This document shows positions 36,596-44,775 of a stretch of DNA of 59,029 bases, piece by piece. The translations under genes and the position numbers were made by a program. The DNA is from Oceaniradius stylonematis. GTDB taxonomy: Bacteria > Pseudomonadota > Alphaproteobacteria > Rhizobiales > Rhizobiaceae. The notes beneath the pieces are model-generated. The model made no database searches and was not told the DNA's origin. It saw only the letters and a program-made list of their open reading frames with translations. The stretch is from positions 33,390-92,418 of the forward strand of contig NZ_QFWV02000005.1 of assembly GCF_003149475.2 (NCBI RefSeq), given 5' to 3'. The first letter of the stretch is position 1; each line of letters starts with the position of its first letter.

Positions 36596-36775
36596 TCACA
36601 AATTTGTTTGTGATCCGATCGGACATTGCTGCGTAAGCGCGGCCTGCGCGGACGAATGACTGCCGTCGCAGAAAGGCTGTTTGGCCGACTGGCCGCAGGT
36701 GCACCAGAAATAGGCCTTTCCCTGTTCCACTTCGACACGGATCGGGGCGGTTGCGGCAACGGCGCCTTTTGTCAT
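36596..36775 (-). CDS. Single-motif CDGSH iron-sulfur protein, 59 aa
   Basis: The protein contains one complete CDGSH [2Fe-2S] motif, CTCGQSAKQPFCDGSH, in VEQGKAYFWCTCG context. After GSH the normal family continuation (KGTGF..., then a second CDGSH motif) is missing and the protein ends within about 20 unrelated residues (SSAQAALTQQCPIGSQTNL). One cluster could still form in a dimer. The start at 36775 is preferred because GGAGG is 6 bases upstream; the ATG at 36781 touches that site. It may be a shortened form of the usual two-motif protein. Confidence 0.78.
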   Translation of the reverse strand: MTKGAVAATAPIRVEVEQGKAYFWCTCGQSAKQPFCDGSHSSAQAALTQQCPIGSQTNL

Positions 36776-36857
36776 GGTCATCCTCCGGCTTTTTGTGGCG
36801 CGGATTGCACCGGCCTGCGGAAATCGGACAGGACAGATCGGTGAACAGTGCCGCGAC

Positions 36858-37811
36858 TCACCCGCCGGGCTTTGCGCCGCCCGCATCGGTCATCAGGAAC
36901 GCCTCGCCACACGCCTTGGCCAGATCGCGCACCCGCAGGATGTAGCTCTGGCGCTCGGTCACCGAGATCACGCCGCGCGCATCGAGCAGGTTGAAGACGT
37001 GGGACGCCTTGATGCACTGGTCATAGGCGGGCAGGACGCATCTGTGGAGCTGGGCGTTGGAGGCATCGTCCGGCGCTCCTGCGGCCAGCAAGGCGCGGCA
37101 TTCGGCTTCGGCGTCCTCGAAATGGCGCATCAGCATCGCCGTGTCGGCATATTCGAAGTTGTGCCGCGAATATTCCTGTTCGGCCTGCATGAAGACATCG
37201 CCATAGGTGATCCTGTCGTCGCCCTCGCCGCCGTTGAAGTTGAGGTCGTACACATTGTCGACGTTCTGCACATACATGGCGAGGCGCTCGAGCCCGTAGG
37301 TGAGTTCGCCGGAAACGGGCGCACACTCGATGCCGCAGACCTGCTGGAAATAGGTGAACTGGGAGACTTCCATGCCGTCGCACCAGCATTCCCAGCCAAG
37401 CCCCCAGGCGCCCAGCGTCGGGCTTTCCCAGTCGTCCTCGACGAAGCGGATGTCGTGCAGGAGCGGGTCGATGCCGATCGCGCGCAGCGAACCCAGATAG
37501 AGCTCCTGCAGGTCCGGCGGCGACGGTTTCAGGATCACCTGGTACTGGTAATAGTGCTGCAGCCGGTTGGGATTCTCGCCATAGCGCCCGTCAGTCGGCC
37601 GGCGCGAGGGCTGCACATAGGCTGCCTTCCATGACCGCGGCCCGAGCGAACGCAGGGTCGTCGCCGGGTGGAACGTTCCGGCGCCCACTTCCATGTCGTA
37701 GGGCTGCAGGATCGCGCAGCCGTGGCGCGCCCAATAATCGTGCAGGGTCAGGATCAGGCCCTGAAACGAACGCGTCGGATGCTGGGCGTCGATGGATGTG
37801 TGAGCGGTCAT
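36858..37811 (-). CDS. glyQ: Glycyl-tRNA synthetase alpha subunit
   Basis: GlyQ carries the class II catalytic site that makes glycyl-adenylate. The 317-aa protein has the diagnostic blocks [99 protein letters not shown] and [12 protein letters not shown]. The beta-subunit gene glyS is downstream on the same strand but separated by CDGSH, fasciclin, VOC, lemA, DUF2207 and VOC genes. With a terminator at 35941 between them, the two subunits are probably expressed from separate promoters. Confidence 0.97.
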   Translation of the reverse strand: MTAHTSIDAQHPTRSFQGLILTLHDYWARHGCAILQPYDMEVGAGTFHPATTLRSLGPRSWKAAYVQPSRRPTDGRYGENPNRLQHYYQYQVILKPSPPDLQELYLGSLRAIGIDPLLHDIRFVEDDWESPTLGAWGLGWECWCDGMEVSQFTYFQQVCGIECAPVSGELTYGLERLAMYVQNVDNVYDLNFNGGEGDDRITYGDVFMQAEQEYSRHNFEYADTAMLMRHFEDAEAECRALLAAGAPDDASNAQLHRCVLPAYDQCIKASHVFNLLDARGVISVTERQSYILRVRDLAKACGEAFLMTDAGGAKPGG

Positions 37812-38098
37812 GGCGTCGTCGAAAACCGTTTTTCAATGCCGGCTGCCCTCGCACGGGCCAGAGAAAGGGTCAAGCTGTGCCGCATTCCGACAGGCCGCCG
37901 CAACGCGGTCGGATTCCGCTAACCATTTCATCCGTCAATCTTTTTTAACCGCGTTCCTTAGCCCTTGTTTGGCCGGCTTGCGCTAGGGTGCGTCTTGTCG
38001 AGGCGGCGAACACAAGCCTCCCGGCAAACAGGGTAAGAGGATCGCAAGAGGCCAAAAAGGCCCGGCGGCTCTCAGGACAACAGGCGAGACGTCAAACG

Positions 38099-38671
38099 AT
38101 GAGCATCGGTGCGCAACCAGCCTGGGCAGGGCATGAATTCCGGCTCGATCCGGCCCGCCTGCCCCAGGAACTGTCCTATGCAACACGCAACGGCAATGGC
38201 GAGACGACCATCACGGTCAACCGCCGCGGCGCCACCCTGAAGCGCGAACTGGCGCAATCGGGCCTGCCGCTTCACATTGCGCTGCCGGCGCGCGCCTTTC
38301 GCGGCGTTGCGGTGCGGGCCACCGAAACCGGCCCCGATCAGGCTCTGGTGACGCTGGAGCTGTTGCACGAGGACGAGGAACTGAGCGTTCCGCTGAGCGT
38401 CGGGCACGACCTGCCCGCCATCGCGCGCGACTGGCAGGCCTGGTCGGAGCTGCTCGAACTGCCGATGATGATGATCGAGATGGACGGTGTCGCGCGCACG
38501 CTCGAAGAAAGCGCGCAGGCGCTCGTTTCGGGCGATGCACAGCCGCGCCGCCACCATTCCATGTTCGCCGAGCGCCGGCCGCGTTTTCTGGCGCGCCGCC
38601 GGATGGGCAATCTCGGCGTGCGGCTGATGGTGCGCGGCGAGGAAATCATCGCCCGCGATCCGTCGATCTGA
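38099..38671 (+). CDS. DUF6101 family protein
   Basis: A 190-aa soluble protein of a family found in Hyphomicrobiales. Visible landmarks are EFRLDPARLPQELSYATRNG, AFRGVAVRATE, VTLELLHEDEELSVPL and a basic C-terminus (RRHHSMFAERRPRFLARRRM). The function is unknown. It diverges from glyQ; the 287-bp gap holds an AT-richer patch around 37925-37960 but no promoter I can name with confidence. Confidence 0.8.
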   Translation: MSIGAQPAWAGHEFRLDPARLPQELSYATRNGNGETTITVNRRGATLKRELAQSGLPLHIALPARAFRGVAVRATETGPDQALVTLELLHEDEELSVPLSVGHDLPAIARDWQAWSELLELPMMMIEMDGVARTLEESAQALVSGDAQPRRHHSMFAERRPRFLARRRMGNLGVRLMVRGEEIIARDPSI

Positions 38672-38681
38672 CGCCTCGGCC

Positions 38682-39584
38682 TCACCGGCCCCTCAGAAGC
38701 CTCTCTGCCTGTCGCGATCGCTCGAACTTCTTCGCGAAATGGTCGGCGAAGGCACGGACACGCGGCACGATGTCCGCCCGGCTGGGAAAGGTCAGGGCCA
38801 GCGGTGTCGTGTCGGCAATCGCCTCGTCGAGAAGCACCACCACACGTCCGTCTTCGATTGCGTCGGCGCACAATCCCTCGGGGATTAGCGCGACGCCGTT
38901 GCCCGCCAGAACCAGATCGCGGATGGCGAACTGATTGTCGGCCATGACATCGCCGGCGGGCAGTTTCGCGCCCCCCAGAACGGTGTGCTCGAGAAACCGC
39001 GCCAGCTCCGGTGCAGGCGCAATGAAGTCGTCGATCTCTGCAATTGTTCGCGGCCTGCCTTTGCGGCGCACCCATTCCGAACTTGCGCAGAACTGCCATC
39101 CGACATCCAGCAACCGCCGTTCCACGCGGTCTTCGCCGCCGCGGCGGCTGATCCGAAGCGCAATGTCCACATCTCCGTCGATCATGTTCATCGTCGCGCT
39201 GGTCAGCATGACGTCAAAGCGAACAGCCGGATGCATCCGACGGAACTCGGTGATCGCCGCGGTCAACGTGTCGGTGGGTAAGTCTGCAGGCGCGGTCAGG
39301 CGTATCAGCCCGCCCAGCCTGCCTGGTTTCGTCCGGATTGCGTCCATCGCGGCGGTCAGCGTCTTCAGCCCGCCTTCCGCCTGATCGAACAGCAGACGCC
39401 CATCCTCGGTCAGCGACAGGGATCGCGTGGACCGCTTCATCAGCCGCGTGCCGAGCGTCGCCTCAAGGGTCTTGACGTGCAGGCTCACCGTCGAGCGCGG
39501 CTTGCCCAGCCGAGCAGCCGCCGCGGCAAAGCTCCCGGCCCGAACGACTTCGACAAAGGTGAAAAGGGAATCGAGTTTGGCCAT
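38682..39584 (-). CDS. LysR family transcriptional regulator
   Basis: A 300-aa LTTR. The N-terminal winged HTH is LFTFVEVVRAGSFAAAAARL, GKPRSTVSLHVKTLEATLGT, RLMKRSTRSLSLTEDGRLLF. The C-terminal periplasmic-binding-like effector domain starts near residue 90 (LGGLIRLTAPADLPTDTL). It belongs to the CrgA/AaeR-like subgroup by this pattern. It diverges from the cupin gene with a 93-bp gap holding a dyad, the usual arrangement for a LysR protein that controls its neighbour. Confidence 0.94.
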   Translation of the reverse strand: MAKLDSLFTFVEVVRAGSFAAAAARLGKPRSTVSLHVKTLEATLGTRLMKRSTRSLSLTEDGRLLFDQAEGGLKTLTAAMDAIRTKPGRLGGLIRLTAPADLPTDTLTAAITEFRRMHPAVRFDVMLTSATMNMIDGDVDIALRISRRGGEDRVERRLLDVGWQFCASSEWVRRKGRPRTIAEIDDFIAPAPELARFLEHTVLGGAKLPAGDVMADNQFAIRDLVLAGNGVALIPEGLCADAIEDGRVVVLLDEAIADTTPLALTFPSRADIVPRVRAFADHFAKKFERSRQAERLLRGR

Positions 39585-39598
39585 TGTGCAGAATTCCG

Positions 39599-39615
39599 TT
39601 CAATCATGCCATGAA
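39599..39615. promoter_or_regulatory. Candidate LysR-protein binding dyad
   Basis: TTCA-N9-TGAA in the gap between the LysR gene and the cupin gene, about 65 bp before the cupin start. The dyad and its position fit an LTTR recognition site, but the spacing is not the classic T-N11-A. Confidence 0.35.
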
Positions 39616-39677
39616 TGACCGGCTAATCAAAACAATCAAGTGGGTCCAATGTCCGTGTCGAAGCAAGGAGATTTGCC

Positions 39678-40142
39678 ATGACCAGCGACCCGATCCATCG
39701 ACACCCCGCAGACGGAATCCTGTCATCTGTCGGCCAAGCCCGGTTTTCCGGGATCGAGGCCGACATCCTTTTGGGAGGCGATGCCGCGCCCTTCACGGTC
39801 ATGGTGATGACCGTCATGCCCGGGCTGGGTGCGCCGGCGCACAATTCATTTGGGGAAGACAAGATTTTCCACGTGAGCAAAGGCGCGCTGCTGTTCCTCG
39901 TCGGCGACGATCGCGTGCGTGCGGAGCCGGGCGATCACATCCTTGTCGCAAAGGGCGTCACGCACAGCTTCTCGGCGCTCGGCGACAGCCCGGCGAAGAT
40001 GACCCTGATATCGACGCCCGCGAAGCATGAGCGCTTCTTTCTGGCGCTTTCCGACCTGCCCGTGCCGCATGATCCCGGTGACGTTCAAGCGGTCTGCAAG
40101 GCATTCGACCAGGCCATCGTCGGCCCCGTGGTGCAGCCCTAA
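39678..40142 (+). CDS. Cupin domain-containing protein
   Basis: A 154-aa single-domain cupin. Motif 1 is degenerate (PAHNSFGEDKIFHVSKGALL, with the first His kept), motif 2 is PGDHILVAKGVTHSFSAL with the late His. One or two metal ligands are conserved, so metal binding is likely. It resembles the small quercetinase-like cupins. AAGGAG lies upstream of the ATG. The divergent LysR regulator probably controls it; substrate unknown. Confidence 0.88.
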   Translation: MTSDPIHRHPADGILSSVGQARFSGIEADILLGGDAAPFTVMVMTVMPGLGAPAHNSFGEDKIFHVSKGALLFLVGDDRVRAEPGDHILVAKGVTHSFSALGDSPAKMTLISTPAKHERFFLALSDLPVPHDPGDVQAVCKAFDQAIVGPVVQP

Positions 40143-40149
40143 AGGCAGA

Positions 40150-41124
40150 TCAGCGAACGATTTCGGCGATGGCGGCGGCGACAAGGCCGCCGAAGATTAG
40201 CCAACCGACGACCGTGTTGGACTTGAAAAGCGCCAGGCACTGGTCGGCGTCGTCAATGTCGAGGACGCGGATCTGGTTGAGCATGTGCAGGCCCGCCGCG
40301 ACCAGGCCGAGATAGGCAATCGGCGGCGCGCCCGTGCTGGCATAGCTGGCGGCCAGAAGCACGACCATGCCGCCATAAAGGATCACGAGCGCCGGCTTGG
40401 TACGCTCGCCGAACAGGCGCGCGGTCGAGCGCACGCCGACCAGCGCGTCGTCCTCCTTGTCCTGATGGGCGTAGATCGTGTCATAGCCGATCGTCCACAG
40501 GATGCAGCCCAGATAGAGCAGGACGGGCGTCGGCCCGAGCGATCCGTGCACGGCCACCCAGCCCATGAAGGCGCCCCATGAAAAGGCGAGCCCCAGGAAA
40601 AGCTGCGGCCAGTCGGTGAAACGCTTGGCAAACGGGTAGATCGCGACAATTGCCAGCGAAGCGATACCCACGGCGATCGCCGTCCAGTTGAACTGGACAA
40701 GCACGACAAAGCCGACGAGCGCCTGCCCGACCAGAAAGGTCTTCGCCTGGGTGCGGGTCACCTGCCCGGACGGCAGCGGCCGCGACCGCGTGCGCGCGAC
40801 CTTGTCGTCGATCTCGTGATCGACAAGATCATTGTAGGTGCAACCCGCTCCGCGCATGGCGATCGCGCCGATCAGGAACAGGACGAGATGCCACGGATCG
40901 GGCAAACGGTCCAGAACGGGCATGCTTTCGGTGCCGTGGCCAAACGGCGCCAGCGCCGCCGCCCACCAGCACGGCCACAGCAGCAGCCACCAGCCGATCG
41001 GCCGGTCCCAGCGCGCCAATTGCGCGAACGGCCAGACCGCCCGCGGCATGATCGCATAGACCCAATGGCCCGATGGCGCGTCGGCGACGCGGCCCTGCCC
41101 GGCCTTTGACTGCACATTGTCCAT
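40150..41124 (-). CDS. ubiA: 4-hydroxybenzoate polyprenyltransferase
   Basis: UbiA attaches the polyprenyl tail to 4-hydroxybenzoate, committing the precursor to ubiquinone. The 324-aa inner-membrane protein has about eight helices and both prenyl-diphosphate/Mg motifs: YNDLVDHEIDDKVARTRSRP and GYDTIYAHQDKEDDALVGV. ATG at 41124 is chosen at the start of homology. It is convergent with the cupin gene and diverges from purD. Confidence 0.95.
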   Translation of the reverse strand: MDNVQSKAGQGRVADAPSGHWVYAIMPRAVWPFAQLARWDRPIGWWLLLWPCWWAAALAPFGHGTESMPVLDRLPDPWHLVLFLIGAIAMRGAGCTYNDLVDHEIDDKVARTRSRPLPSGQVTRTQAKTFLVGQALVGFVVLVQFNWTAIAVGIASLAIVAIYPFAKRFTDWPQLFLGLAFSWGAFMGWVAVHGSLGPTPVLLYLGCILWTIGYDTIYAHQDKEDDALVGVRSTARLFGERTKPALVILYGGMVVLLAASYASTGAPPIAYLGLVAAGLHMLNQIRVLDIDDADQCLALFKSNTVVGWLIFGGLVAAAIAEIVR

Positions 41125-41175
41125 GATTGCCTCGTCGCAACCCTGTGGGCAAAGGTCAAGCGCACGGGGCCGGTC

Positions 41176-41204
41176 TTGACCCGCGTCGTGGTGCCGCGTA
41201 GCGC
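41176..41204 (+). promoter_or_regulatory. Candidate sigma-70 promoter for purD
   Basis: TTGACC (41176-41181), a 17-base spacer and TAGCGC (41199-41204), about 34 bp before the purD ATG. Confidence 0.5.
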
Positions 41205-41237
41205 CGGGCCATCGATGGCCGTTGGGAGTTGAGCGAA

Positions 41238-42512
41238 ATGCGCGTTCTGTTGATCGGCGGCGGGGGCCGCGAACATGCGCTGGCGGCAAAGTTGGCCGCC
41301 TCGCCGCTTCTGACCGCGCTGATCTGCGCGCCCGGCAATCCCGGCACGGCCGCCATCGCCACCAATGCGGTGCTGGATGTCGCCAACCATTCCGCCGTCA
41401 TCGATTTCTGCCGCATCCAGAGCATCGACCTCGTCGTCATCGGACCGGAAGCGCCGCTCGTCGCCGGCCTTGCCGACGATCTTGCCGCTGCCGGCATCGC
41501 GGTGTTCGGCCCGACAGCGGAGGCGGCACGGCTGGAAGGCTCCAAGGCCTTCACCAAGGAATTGTGCGACCGGCAGGGCATTCCGACCGCCGCCTACGGA
41601 CGGTTCAACAATGCGCCCAAGGCGAAGGCCTACGTCCGGCAACAGGGCGCGCCGATCGTCATCAAAGCAGACGGGCTTGCGGCCGGCAAGGGCGTGACCG
41701 TGGCAATGACCGTGGAAGAGGCTCTGGCCGCGATCGACGACTGCTTCGAGGGCGCGTTCGGCGATGCAGGCGCCGAAGTCGTCGTCGAGGCGTTCCTGGA
41801 AGGCGAGGAGGTGAGCTTCTTTTGCCTGTGCGACGGCAGGACCGCCCTGCCCCTGACCTCGGCGCAGGATCACAAGCGGGTCGGAGACGGTGACACGGGT
41901 CCCAACACCGGCGGCATGGGCGCCTATTCGCCCGCACCGATCTTCGATGCAGCGATGCAGGCGCGCGTGATGGAAGAAATCATCGCGCCGACGCTTTCCG
42001 GCATGGCGGCGATGGGCTGTCCCTTCACCGGTGTCCTTTATGCAGGCCTGATGGTGACGGACGAAGGTCCGAAGCTGATCGAATACAATGTCCGCTTCGG
42101 CGATCCCGAATGCCAGGTGATCATGCCGCGCCTGCGCGACGACCTGTTGCCGCTGCTCAAGGCAGCCGCCGAGGGCGCATTGGGCGATGCGACGGCGCGC
42201 TGGACGGATGACACCGCGCTCACCGTCGTCATGTGCGCACCGGGCTATCCGGCCGCGCCAGAAAAAGGTTCGGTGATCGGCGGCTTGGACAAAACCGGCG
42301 CGATGGACGGCGTCACCATCTTCCATGCGGGAACGGCAACGCGAAACGGCGAACTGGTCGCCCATGGCGGGCGGGTGCTGAACGTCACCGCGACGGGAAG
42401 CACGGTGTCGGAGGCGCAGGCGCTCGCCTATCAGGCTGTCGAGGCGATCGACTGGCCGGACGGCTTCTGCCGCTCGGACATCGGTTGGCGCGCCATCGAA
42501 CGTGAGCGCTGA
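41238..42512 (+). CDS. purD: Phosphoribosylamine-glycine ligase (GAR synthetase)
   Basis: PurD joins glycine to phosphoribosylamine in de novo purine synthesis. The 424-aa ATP-grasp enzyme has [89 protein letters not shown] and the metal-binding [20 protein letters not shown] 41238 is preferred: GGGAG is 9 bases upstream, whereas a TTG at 41229 would sit on it. The divergent neighbour is ubiA. Confidence 0.97.
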   Translation: MRVLLIGGGGREHALAAKLAASPLLTALICAPGNPGTAAIATNAVLDVANHSAVIDFCRIQSIDLVVIGPEAPLVAGLADDLAAAGIAVFGPTAEAARLEGSKAFTKELCDRQGIPTAAYGRFNNAPKAKAYVRQQGAPIVIKADGLAAGKGVTVAMTVEEALAAIDDCFEGAFGDAGAEVVVEAFLEGEEVSFFCLCDGRTALPLTSAQDHKRVGDGDTGPNTGGMGAYSPAPIFDAAMQARVMEEIIAPTLSGMAAMGCPFTGVLYAGLMVTDEGPKLIEYNVRFGDPECQVIMPRLRDDLLPLLKAAAEGALGDATARWTDDTALTVVMCAPGYPAAPEKGSVIGGLDKTGAMDGVTIFHAGTATRNGELVAHGGRVLNVTATGSTVSEAQALAYQAVEAIDWPDGFCRSDIGWRAIERER

Positions 42513-43307
42513 TCAGGACTCCATCGACAGTGCCGCGCGGCCATTGATGAGCGCGTCGGCGTCCGCCGTGAACTTTCCGGATGCGCCATCGGGGTGAAGG
42601 ACCACGGCTGGCAGCAGGGCGAGCCGGGCACGGCTGCCCTTGACCCCCGACACAAGGATGCGGATCGCTGCTTCATCGGCGCGCGGATGGACCGGCCGGA
42701 TGGCGATCGCGCCGAAACGGCGCCCCATGCCGGCCAATATGTCTGCGAGCATGGACGGCCGCGCGATCATCGAAAACCGGCCGCCGGGCCGGGCGATCGC
42801 CGATGCGGTCTTGATCCAGGCCAGCATCGTACTCGCGTCGATCACATGGGCGGCGGCCCGCGCAGCATTGGGCGATTGCCGGTCGCGCGCATCGTTGAAC
42901 GGCGGATTGGCGATGACCTGATCGAAGCGCCCGCTTTCGAGACCCGCCGCTTCCCGGGCACGACCATCCAGCGTCACATCGGCGGCGACGATCCGCACGC
43001 GCGGCTGAAGGCTGGCGTTTTCCGCGCGCTGCATCGTCTGGCGCGCGCAGTTCGCCATCACGGGATCGTTCTCGAACAGCGTCGCACGGGCATCGGGGCA
43101 CCGGCTGAGGACGGCCAGCGCCGCCGCGCCGGCGCCCGCCCCCAGATCGGCTAGCGTTCCATCAAATCCGGCGGGCACCGTCGCCGCCAGAAGCATCGCA
43201 TCGAGCCCGGCGCGATGGCGTCCACGCGAGGGCTGCACAAGAACGAACCGCCCGCGATGAAAAGCGTCTATGGTCGTTGGCGACCCCGGATCAGCCCTTG
43301 AGTTCAT
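42513..43307 (-). CDS. tRNA1(Val) (adenine-N6)-methyltransferase-like (COG4123)
   Basis: A 264-aa class I SAM methyltransferase with GTLADLGAGAGAAALAVLSR (motif I) and the adenine-N6 signature NPPFND. The same pattern is seen in TrmN6/YfiC, so an N6-adenine activity on tRNA is likely but the substrate is inferred. FVLVQPSRGRHRAGLDAMLL is the typical N-terminus. The start overlaps the DUF2007 stop by 4 bp inside a 13-bp tandem repeat (43296-43321). Convergent with purD with no gap. Confidence 0.87.
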   Translation of the reverse strand: MNSRADPGSPTTIDAFHRGRFVLVQPSRGRHRAGLDAMLLAATVPAGFDGTLADLGAGAGAAALAVLSRCPDARATLFENDPVMANCARQTMQRAENASLQPRVRIVAADVTLDGRAREAAGLESGRFDQVIANPPFNDARDRQSPNAARAAAHVIDASTMLAWIKTASAIARPGGRFSMIARPSMLADILAGMGRRFGAIAIRPVHPRADEAAIRILVSGVKGSRARLALLPAVVLHPDGASGKFTADADALINGRAALSMES

Positions 43308-43321
43308 GCCTTGAGTTCATG
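43296..43321. repeat. 13-bp perfect tandem duplication at a stop/start junction
   Basis: CCTTGAGTTCATG occurs twice in tandem (43296-43308 and 43309-43321). It covers the end of the DUF2007 gene and the start codon of the methyltransferase. With one copy removed DUF2007 would still end in frame (last residue Gly in place of Ala) but the overlap with the methyltransferase would be longer. Confidence 0.9.
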
Positions 43322-43525
43322 GGCAAGCCCCGCATCGTGCATGATGCGGCGCGCCTGGTCGATCCGGTCGCTTTCGACGAGAATGCGGCGGGGAATGGCG
43401 CCAATCGACCCTTCGATGATCGACATGTTCTGGTCGGCAATCATGACGCCGATGCCCGCATCGCGCATCAGCGCCTCGACGAAGGAGAGGGTGACGATGT
43501 TGTTGGAGCGCATCAGTTCTTCCAT
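43304..43525 (-). CDS. DUF2007 domain protein (putative signal-transducing protein)
   Basis: A 73-aa protein: MEELMRSNNIVTLSFVEALM, RDAGIGVMIADQNMSIIEGS, IPRRILVESDRIDQARRIMH. DUF2007 is a small GlnB-like alpha/beta fold of unknown function. Its stop overlaps the methyltransferase start (ATGA), so both are translated together. Confidence 0.87.
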   Translation of the reverse strand: MEELMRSNNIVTLSFVEALMRDAGIGVMIADQNMSIIEGSIGAIPRRILVESDRIDQARRIMHDAGLAHELKA

Positions 43526-43657
43526 GGAGCTTGGTTACGCGGTTGCAGGCTGGCGGGCAAGGATGGCTGCGACCAACGGCGCAGCCCGCGCGCCAATTCG
43601 CCGCTTGCTGGCCGCCGGGCGAAACCATAGGGTGCCGCCGAAAAAGGAGAGGCACTC

Positions 43658-44671
43658 ATGGGTGTTGTCGTTGCCATCGACGAGCCGCCGCGCAAAAGCG
43701 GAATCGAGCCGCTCGTGGCGCTTGCCAAGCCCGGCATGGAACGGGTGAACCAGCTTATCCTCGACAAGGCCGGGTCGGATGTCCGGATGATCCCGGAAGT
43801 CGCCAACCATCTGATCAACTCGGGCGGCAAGCGGCTGCGGCCGATGCTGACGATCGCGAGCGCCGAAATGTTCGGCTATCAGGGCGATCACCACATCAAG
43901 CTCGCCGCCAGCGTCGAGTTCATGCACACGGCGACGCTCTTGCACGACGACGTGGTCGATGAGAGCGACCGACGCCGGTCAAAGCCGACGGCGCGGATCA
44001 TCTGGGGCAATCAGGCCAGCGTTCTCGTCGGCGATTTCCTTTTGGGACAGGCCTTCCGGATGATGGTCGATGTCGGCTCGATGGACGCGCTCGATGTCTT
44101 GTCGACCGCCTCTGCGATCATCGCCGAAGGCGAGGTGATGCAGCTTTCGGCCGCCAAGAAACTGTCGACCACCGAGGACGATTATCTCGCCGTCATCAAG
44201 GCCAAGACCGCCGCTTTGTTCCTTGCTGCGGCCGAAGTCGGGCCGATCGTCGCCGGCGCGGGCAGCGACGAGCGGGCGGCGCTGCGCTCCTATGGGCTCA
44301 ATCTGGGCCTTGCCTTTCAGCTCGTCGACGACGTGCTCGACTATGGCGGCGATGCCGGCGATCTGGGCAAGAATGTCGGCGACGATTTCCGGGAGGGCAA
44401 GATTACGCTGCCGGTCCTGCTGGCCTACCGGCGCGGCTCGGACGATGAGCGCGGCTTCTGGAAACAGAGCCTTGAAGACGGCGACAATGGCGCCGAGCGG
44501 TTGGAAAAGGCGCGGGCGCTGATGGCCAGGCATGGCGCGCTGGCCGACACGATCCAGCGGGCGCGGCACTTCGGTGCGATTGCGCGCGATGCGCTGGCGC
44601 CAATGCCGGCGACGCCGCAAAAGGACGCGCTTCTCGAGGTGGTCGATTTCTGCATCTCGCGCCTTAACTGA
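43658..44671 (+). CDS. ispB: Long-chain polyprenyl diphosphate synthase (octaprenyl/decaprenyl type)
   Basis: This class makes the C40-C50 tail for ubiquinone by condensing IPP onto FPP. The 337-aa protein has GGKRLRPMLTI, the first aspartate-rich motif LLHDDVVDESDRRR and the second QLVDDVLDYGGDAGDLGKNVGDDFREGK-type region (DDVLDYGGD and GDDFREGK). The residues just before the first motif are EFMHTATLLHDD, with small side chains, in keeping with a long product. In this order Q10 is usual, so decaprenyl is likely; length is inferred. AAGGAGAGG precedes the ATG. Confidence 0.93.
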   Translation: MGVVVAIDEPPRKSGIEPLVALAKPGMERVNQLILDKAGSDVRMIPEVANHLINSGGKRLRPMLTIASAEMFGYQGDHHIKLAASVEFMHTATLLHDDVVDESDRRRSKPTARIIWGNQASVLVGDFLLGQAFRMMVDVGSMDALDVLSTASAIIAEGEVMQLSAAKKLSTTEDDYLAVIKAKTAALFLAAAEVGPIVAGAGSDERAALRSYGLNLGLAFQLVDDVLDYGGDAGDLGKNVGDDFREGKITLPVLLAYRRGSDDERGFWKQSLEDGDNGAERLEKARALMARHGALADTIQRARHFGAIARDALAPMPATPQKDALLEVVDFCISRLN

Positions 44672-44775
44672 GCACTCGTCCCGCAGCGATGCGGCGTGAT
44701 TGCCGCAGGGCCACAAAAGCGCCATGCTGGCGGGTGAATCGGAACAAGCCTCCAATCCACGGTTACAGGCCGCCC

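Noticed and set aside
37812-38098. Promoter between glyQ and the DUF6101 gene
   Set aside because: CTTGTT and CTAGGG words are present, but the spacing is 13 bases. I could not find a better pair.
41131-41159. TTGACC on the minus strand as a ubiA promoter
   Set aside because: The -10 at 17 bases is GACGAG, and the transcript would begin on the start codon.
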